Below, one piece after another: positions 30,162-34,000 of a DNA stretch of 34,000 nt. This DNA comes from Adiantum capillus-veneris. Its lineage: Eukaryota > Streptophyta > Polypodiopsida > Polypodiales > Pteridaceae. The stretch's first letter is position 1, and each line of letters opens with the position of its first letter. The position numbers and the translations under genes were made by a program. The stretch spans positions 129,600,182 through 129,634,181 of the forward strand of contig CM043967.1 in the NCBI GenBank assembly GCA_014529385.2. The letters are read 5' to 3'. A model generated the notes under the pieces. The model was not told where the DNA came from and searched no databases. It worked only from the letters and a program-made list of their open reading frames with translations.

Positions 30162-31582
30162 ATGGCGTCCACGTCTTCTTGCCCAAGAGGCTCCAGGTGT
30201 TTACTGTCTCTCACACCAACAACCAACAACTGCACTTTGCCTAGAAGGCCAAGTAGTAGCATATCCTCAATTACAATACCAGCTTCAATAAGTGCAGAGA
30301 ACCAATGGGTTGGACAAAGGATAAACAAAGGTTCATGGGTCCTCATGCAACCAAGAAGACCCAAGAGGTCTAGTGGTATCAACGTTTACCGCTCAGCATG
30401 GAAGGCCAGAGTGTTGGATTTCAAAGTTGACATCGACAAAAGATCTGTAAAGGAAGTTCTTGTTCAGCATGTGTTTACCCATCCTGAGGTGATAGAAAAC
30501 GGTGGAAATGTATCAGATATACATCAACCACGTTGCAATTGTAAGTACTCTTGACATGTGAACTTACTGATACTCTCATTATAAGTTTTCTTATATATTT
30601 TGCAATGTTTCTCCTGCTTGTTATGAGCAATGTCTCCATTCTTCACAGCTCAATTACATTAGATTTGTCATTTGTTCTTATTGATACTCTTAGTTTAACT
30701 CTTCTTATATATATTGCAGATGTTTATCCCTCTTCTTATGAGCAATGGGAGCCTGTGGAGTGCATAATAGGCCTCTTCCATGTTGTTCATGCCCACATTG
30801 GTTCTCTACAGTATTCAGAGAGGAGCAGCAAAAGACTGGCTGATGAGGGAATCTTTTTTTATGACCACTTTTACCAACTCAGCTCAGGGAATAAGAATGG
30901 CATGTTGGTGAAAGTGCCTCTACCAACCGATTGGAACACTGTGGGCTGGCCAGTTCCCGAGGAAACAATGGTGGAGGCAATGCGAAGTAAGCTCTACAAG
31001 GATATACAAAGGTCTCTACGTAGCTCTATTCCTACCAAACTGGTTAGAATTGCAAACTTCTGTCCTGTTGCACTCTTCATAGAGCTGTTTCATAGCTACA
31101 ACATCCGAGTTACAAAAACTATGTTCATGTGCAAGTCATTTCAGCAGTCATCCTGTGACAAACTTCTTGACAAAGGATGGTATGCAAAGGAAGAGATTGG
31201 TTTACGGTGCGAGGTCGCGCTTGATACTCTAGTTGTCAAGTACATGATTGCAAGCCAATCACTGTTGCTCTCGTTTTGGTATATGCGATCACAAATGCTC
31301 AACGGTAAGTACATTCGTATGGACCAGGTTTCTGCAGGTTTGGAAGATAATCCTGCTGTGGATGTGGAAGTGATTGATAAAGAGCATGGCCTACTGTTGG
31401 TGGTTACAATAAGGGAGCTATGCAGTCTTCAGCATTTGCGGCATGACATAATTGAAGAGTCAATGGACAAGGACCTATCAGATTTTTCCTTTTTCCTAGC
31501 TGGCCGTAAGGTGATGCGGCGAAGGGAAAAAGATATTTTGTGCAAAGAGTTGGATGGTCGGGTTGAAGTAGTGTCAATGTAA
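30162..31582 (+). CDS. Gene A2: intact 413-aa protein of unrecognised family, one intron
   Basis: Exon 1 is 30,162-30,540 and exon 2 is 30,720-31,582; the donor GTAAGT at 30,541 and acceptor TTGCAG at 30,719 keep the frame, giving 413 residues. The start AGCTATGGCG has a good plant context. The N-terminus (1-45) is Ser/Thr/Arg-rich with almost no acidic residues, which could be an organelle transit peptide. Next comes a basic segment (NKGSWVLMQPRRPKRSSG, then WKARVLDFKV and VKEVLVQHVF), reminiscent of small beta-barrel reader folds but unproven. The larger C-terminal part (CIIGLFHVVHAHIGSLQYSE; ADEGIFFYDHF; LYKDIQRSLRSSIPTKLVRI) has no motif I know. It is convergent with the Ulp1/FCP1 gene, 182 bp between stops. 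Paralogue A1 aligns over nearly its whole length. Confidence 0.75.
30567..30747 (+). repeat. Tandem duplication covering the A2 3' splice site
   Basis: 30,567-30,632 and 30,681-30,747 are about 66-bp direct repeats (TGATACTCT...TTATGAGCAATG). The second holds the working acceptor TTGCAG/ATG; in the first this reads TTGCAATG, so the acceptor AG is lost. The first copy is now intron sequence. Confidence 0.8.
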
Positions 31583-31706
31583 CAGATATTCTTGTGAACC
31601 CAAGTGTATACAAATGACTTTCAAGACATGAAGTTTATTGAGCTCATTTTTCAATTGTGCCCTGTGAAAAAGTGTGCTTGAAATACATTTCTTTACCATG
31701 TCAAAC

Positions 31707-31732
31707 CTCTCTCTCTCTCTCTCTCTCTCTCT
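31707..31732. repeat. Short (CT)n tract
   Basis: About 13 CT dinucleotides in the 182-bp gap between the convergent genes. Confidence 0.95.
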
Positions 31733-31764
31733 ATGTTAGACAAGACAAAGACATGATAGAAGAG

Positions 31765-34000
31765 TCATCTTAATTCATTAGAAAGTACAAACTCGTCCGT
31801 GAACAATGGACTGAGATAAAATTTCTGTAAGTATGGAATCAGAATGTCTTCAAGGTAAAAATCGAAGGAATGCCCCTCGAAAGAAGGTGGTGAGACAATT
31901 GTTCCCGGCGGATTTAGTTCTCCCTTTTCAGGAGTATCATCAATTAGTAGTGTATTAGTTGCATCAAAGGGTACACCGATTTGGCTAAACGATTTGTACA
32001 AAAGAGGTAAGTGTGGTTTTTTAGGGTGGTAGTGGCCCTCAACGGTAACGCATTTCTTTGATCATACAAAAAGGCAAAATCTGACGTGTGAGCGTGGTAT
32101 ACACTGCAAACTATTGCAACTAGTGGCGACAAGTTTTGCCTTTGCATTGAAGACCATATGGCAACTCTGAAGCGCGGAAGAAGAAACTGAATAAATTCCT
32201 TGGTTCCTGGACGAACCACGACTCGACAAGTTCCCATCCGAAACGTTTGTAAATCCTCAAAGGGTCCTCTGTCACCGAGAGGCACCCGCATCAGCAGCAA
32301 TCCATTGACGTCCAAGATAATCAACCTCTGTAAAAGTTGAAAAGTACATATAAGTAGTTAGAAGCTGAACATATTTTGCCATACTTGAATAGACATTACC
32401 GAAACAACCGTATCTACAGGTAGCAAGGGTCCATACTGGGTCTCTGTAGTGTTCATGTCGTTGTTGCTCTCCTCTGCTTTATCTTCATAGTCATCATTCA
32501 CATCTTCATCAGGGGTCTCCCCCATGGCTCTTTCTACCTCATTCAAGGTTTCCTCCAAGGTCTTTTCCTCTCCCTCGGTTGATCGGCTTGCCTCATACAT
32601 CCTTGCCTGATCCATATCATTTTGCTCATCCCTAGGCCTGCTTTCCTCATCCATATCCTTTTGCGCATCTATAGGCCTGCTTTCCTCATCTTGGGTTTCA
32701 GCCATAGGCTCTTTTGGCTCCTCCACTGGCTGACTTGGCTCTTTCATTGTCTTCTCTGGTTGTACCTTAGCACCTTCCATATGCTCATTTGACCTTTCCT
32801 CATCCTCGGCTCTTTCATCTTCTGCTGATATGACCCCCTCGGCCCGTTGTGATTCCACTGTATCAGATGTAGGGGTTTGTCGTGGTGGCACGTCATGTTT
32901 TGTTAGATCAATAGTGCGGTCATCCAAGCCGCTATCTTCAAGCTCTCTAGGGATAGACATAGTAAGCAGGTGTTGTATTAAACTTACCCGGTATCTTTGC
33001 AAATAATCATATGTGTAGTTTTTTAAAGCACTCTGCAAAATTGAAAGACCACATGGTGAGAATTCTTTTATAGACTAAACCAAAACTAACTGAATGCATT
33101 GCCAAATGGGTACCTTAGTCATGAAAGGTTTTAATGCAAAGTAGCTTTGCAGGACATATTCTGCATGGAGAAGACATCTCCAGCCGCAAGAATTTCCATT
33201 GGTTTGATTTGGGACAGGTACATCTTTGATTGGGGCCTTGTATAGTTCATACCTTCCACATAGCTTGCCATAGGCAAGCAACAACCTCTTTATACAACTG
33301 CACAAAGCAATGTCAAGATGTTAGCATGAGGCTTCAAATTTACATGGATATCTATAAGAAACACTTTTTGATACAAAACACTTACAGCCTAATTTCAGGG
33401 TGGGTTCCTTTTATTGAATTGAACACCCACACTGCTGGTTGGTCAACATCAAGGCATATGAGACTCCAGTGATGGTTGTTCTCATATGGAAAGATGATCA
33501 CAGTAACTTCCAACATAGCACAGTGGAGAAACCAACTCTCAAAGGTCCCAGATGGACTGTTCTTTTGTCTAATAATCACTAACATTTGTGGATCAAGAAG
33601 AAACACCTCTGTGTGGGTGTGCAGTGGGAGTTGACTTTTGATCAGGCTGCAGAGACTCTACCTGAGTTAGCAAACCTATTATCTGAGTTTTCAAAGCTAG
33701 CAAGATAGTAACACTTACTTAAGACAAGCATAGATAATTGTGTCTGAAATCTGAGCATCTGGATTCTGCAATAAATTAATGTCCACTTTTTCCAGAGCTA
33801 GCTTTTTGGCTCCATCTACAAATGGTATCTCTGCAAGCAAACCATCCTTCATTGAAAGTAGAGTTTCTTGATTGCTTGCCTCTATGGACAGGGTCACATT
33901 GCACTCTGTTTGCCTCTGGGACTCCACTGCTACTTGTGCTTTCTCCTTAAGCTCTGCTTCCCTCATGTCCTCTGTTTGGCGAGCAATAGTCCCTGCCCTT
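31765..34000 (-). CDS. Ulp1-type cysteine protease fused to an FCP1-like phosphatase domain, 5' partial
   Basis: Spliced minus-strand gene, open to the window edge at 34,000. Inferred exons: 34,000-33,719, 33,646-33,386, 33,297-33,114, 33,032-32,400 and 32,327-31,765; introns are 72, 88, 81 and 72 bp, all GT-AG with frame kept. Exons 1-3 encode a C48 (Ulp1/SENP) peptidase: ISDTIIYACL, then NNHHWSLICLD (catalytic His), VFNSIKGTH (Asn where the catalytic Asp is usual) and QTNGNSCGW (catalytic Cys with Gln before it). Exon 4 is a Glu-rich acidic linker. Exon 5 is an FCP1/SCP-like HAD domain: IILDVNGLLL (motif DxDx with Asn for the second Asp), VVVRPGTKEFIQFLLPRF, RVAIWSS and NTLLIDDTPEK. Expected roles are de-SUMOylation and protein dephosphorylation. 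A frameshift near 32,057 breaks the HAD domain. Ulp1 genes are often carried by plant DNA transposons. Confidence 0.75.

Noticed and set aside
31300-31315. Splice donor GGTAAGTA inside A2 exon 2
   Set aside because: The A1 paralogue aligns straight through this point in protein sequence, so it is exon.
32945-32990. Extra intron in the Ulp1/FCP1 linker (GTAAGTTT near 32,987 to CTAG near 32,945)
   Set aside because: It would be only about 50 bp, shorter than the other introns here (72-88 bp), and the frame is open through it.
24500-34000. One large Mutator-like transposon carrying A and Ulp1 genes
   Set aside because: Ulp1 genes do ride on some plant MULEs, but I found no terminal inverted repeats, 9-bp target duplication or MULE transposase.

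Overview
The window looks like repeat-rich land-plant nuclear DNA. It carries remnants of several plant-type transposon classes (Ty3/gypsy with plant-style CCHC gag, a chromovirus, Ty1/copia, a LINE and a hAT), long CT/GA microsatellites, and spliced genes with short GT-AG introns. A large, methylated, non-model genome such as a fern is a guess from the general look; nothing here identifies a species.

Layout. 1-3,000: part of a minus-strand retroelement, with an LTR-like promoter region, microsatellites, a broken gag-like ORF and a leader holding 20-bp palindromes. 3,390-4,330: minus-strand hAT transposase fossil (BED finger plus DUF659). 4,890-5,880: LINE reverse-transcriptase fossil. 6,494-8,092: 3' half of a minus-strand chromovirus (integrase tail, chromodomain, polypurine tract, LTR). 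8,105-8,506: copia LTR with primer-binding site. 9,611 to about 20,660: a long decayed Ty3/gypsy element with leader, ORF1, gag, protease, RT, RNase H, integrase and an unusual second aspartic-protease domain after integrase. 21,600-24,507: leader and gag-like ORF of another element that has the same 20-bp palindromes. 24,500-34,000: gene-like region with two paralogous plus-strand genes of an unrecognised family (copy A1, broken, 24,809-26,130; copy A2, intact 413 aa after one intron, 30,162-31,582), minus-strand acidic ORFs, a duplicated hairpin repeat, a 5'-truncated copia fragment, and a minus-strand Ulp1-protease/FCP1-phosphatase fusion gene running off the right edge.

Most interesting. 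(1) Two families of 20-bp palindromes lie upstream of retroelement ORFs. They share the frame ACAT-N4-CGCG-N4-ATGT but differ by matched, symmetric changes in the N4 arms. (2) A second retropepsin-like domain is in frame at the C-terminus of the gypsy pol. (3) An Ulp1-type protease is joined through a spliced acidic linker to an FCP1-like domain, convergent with the unknown A2 gene. (4) The A1/A2 family shares an upstream element at almost the same distance from the start codon and differs in an intron. All calls were made by eye; no database search was run.
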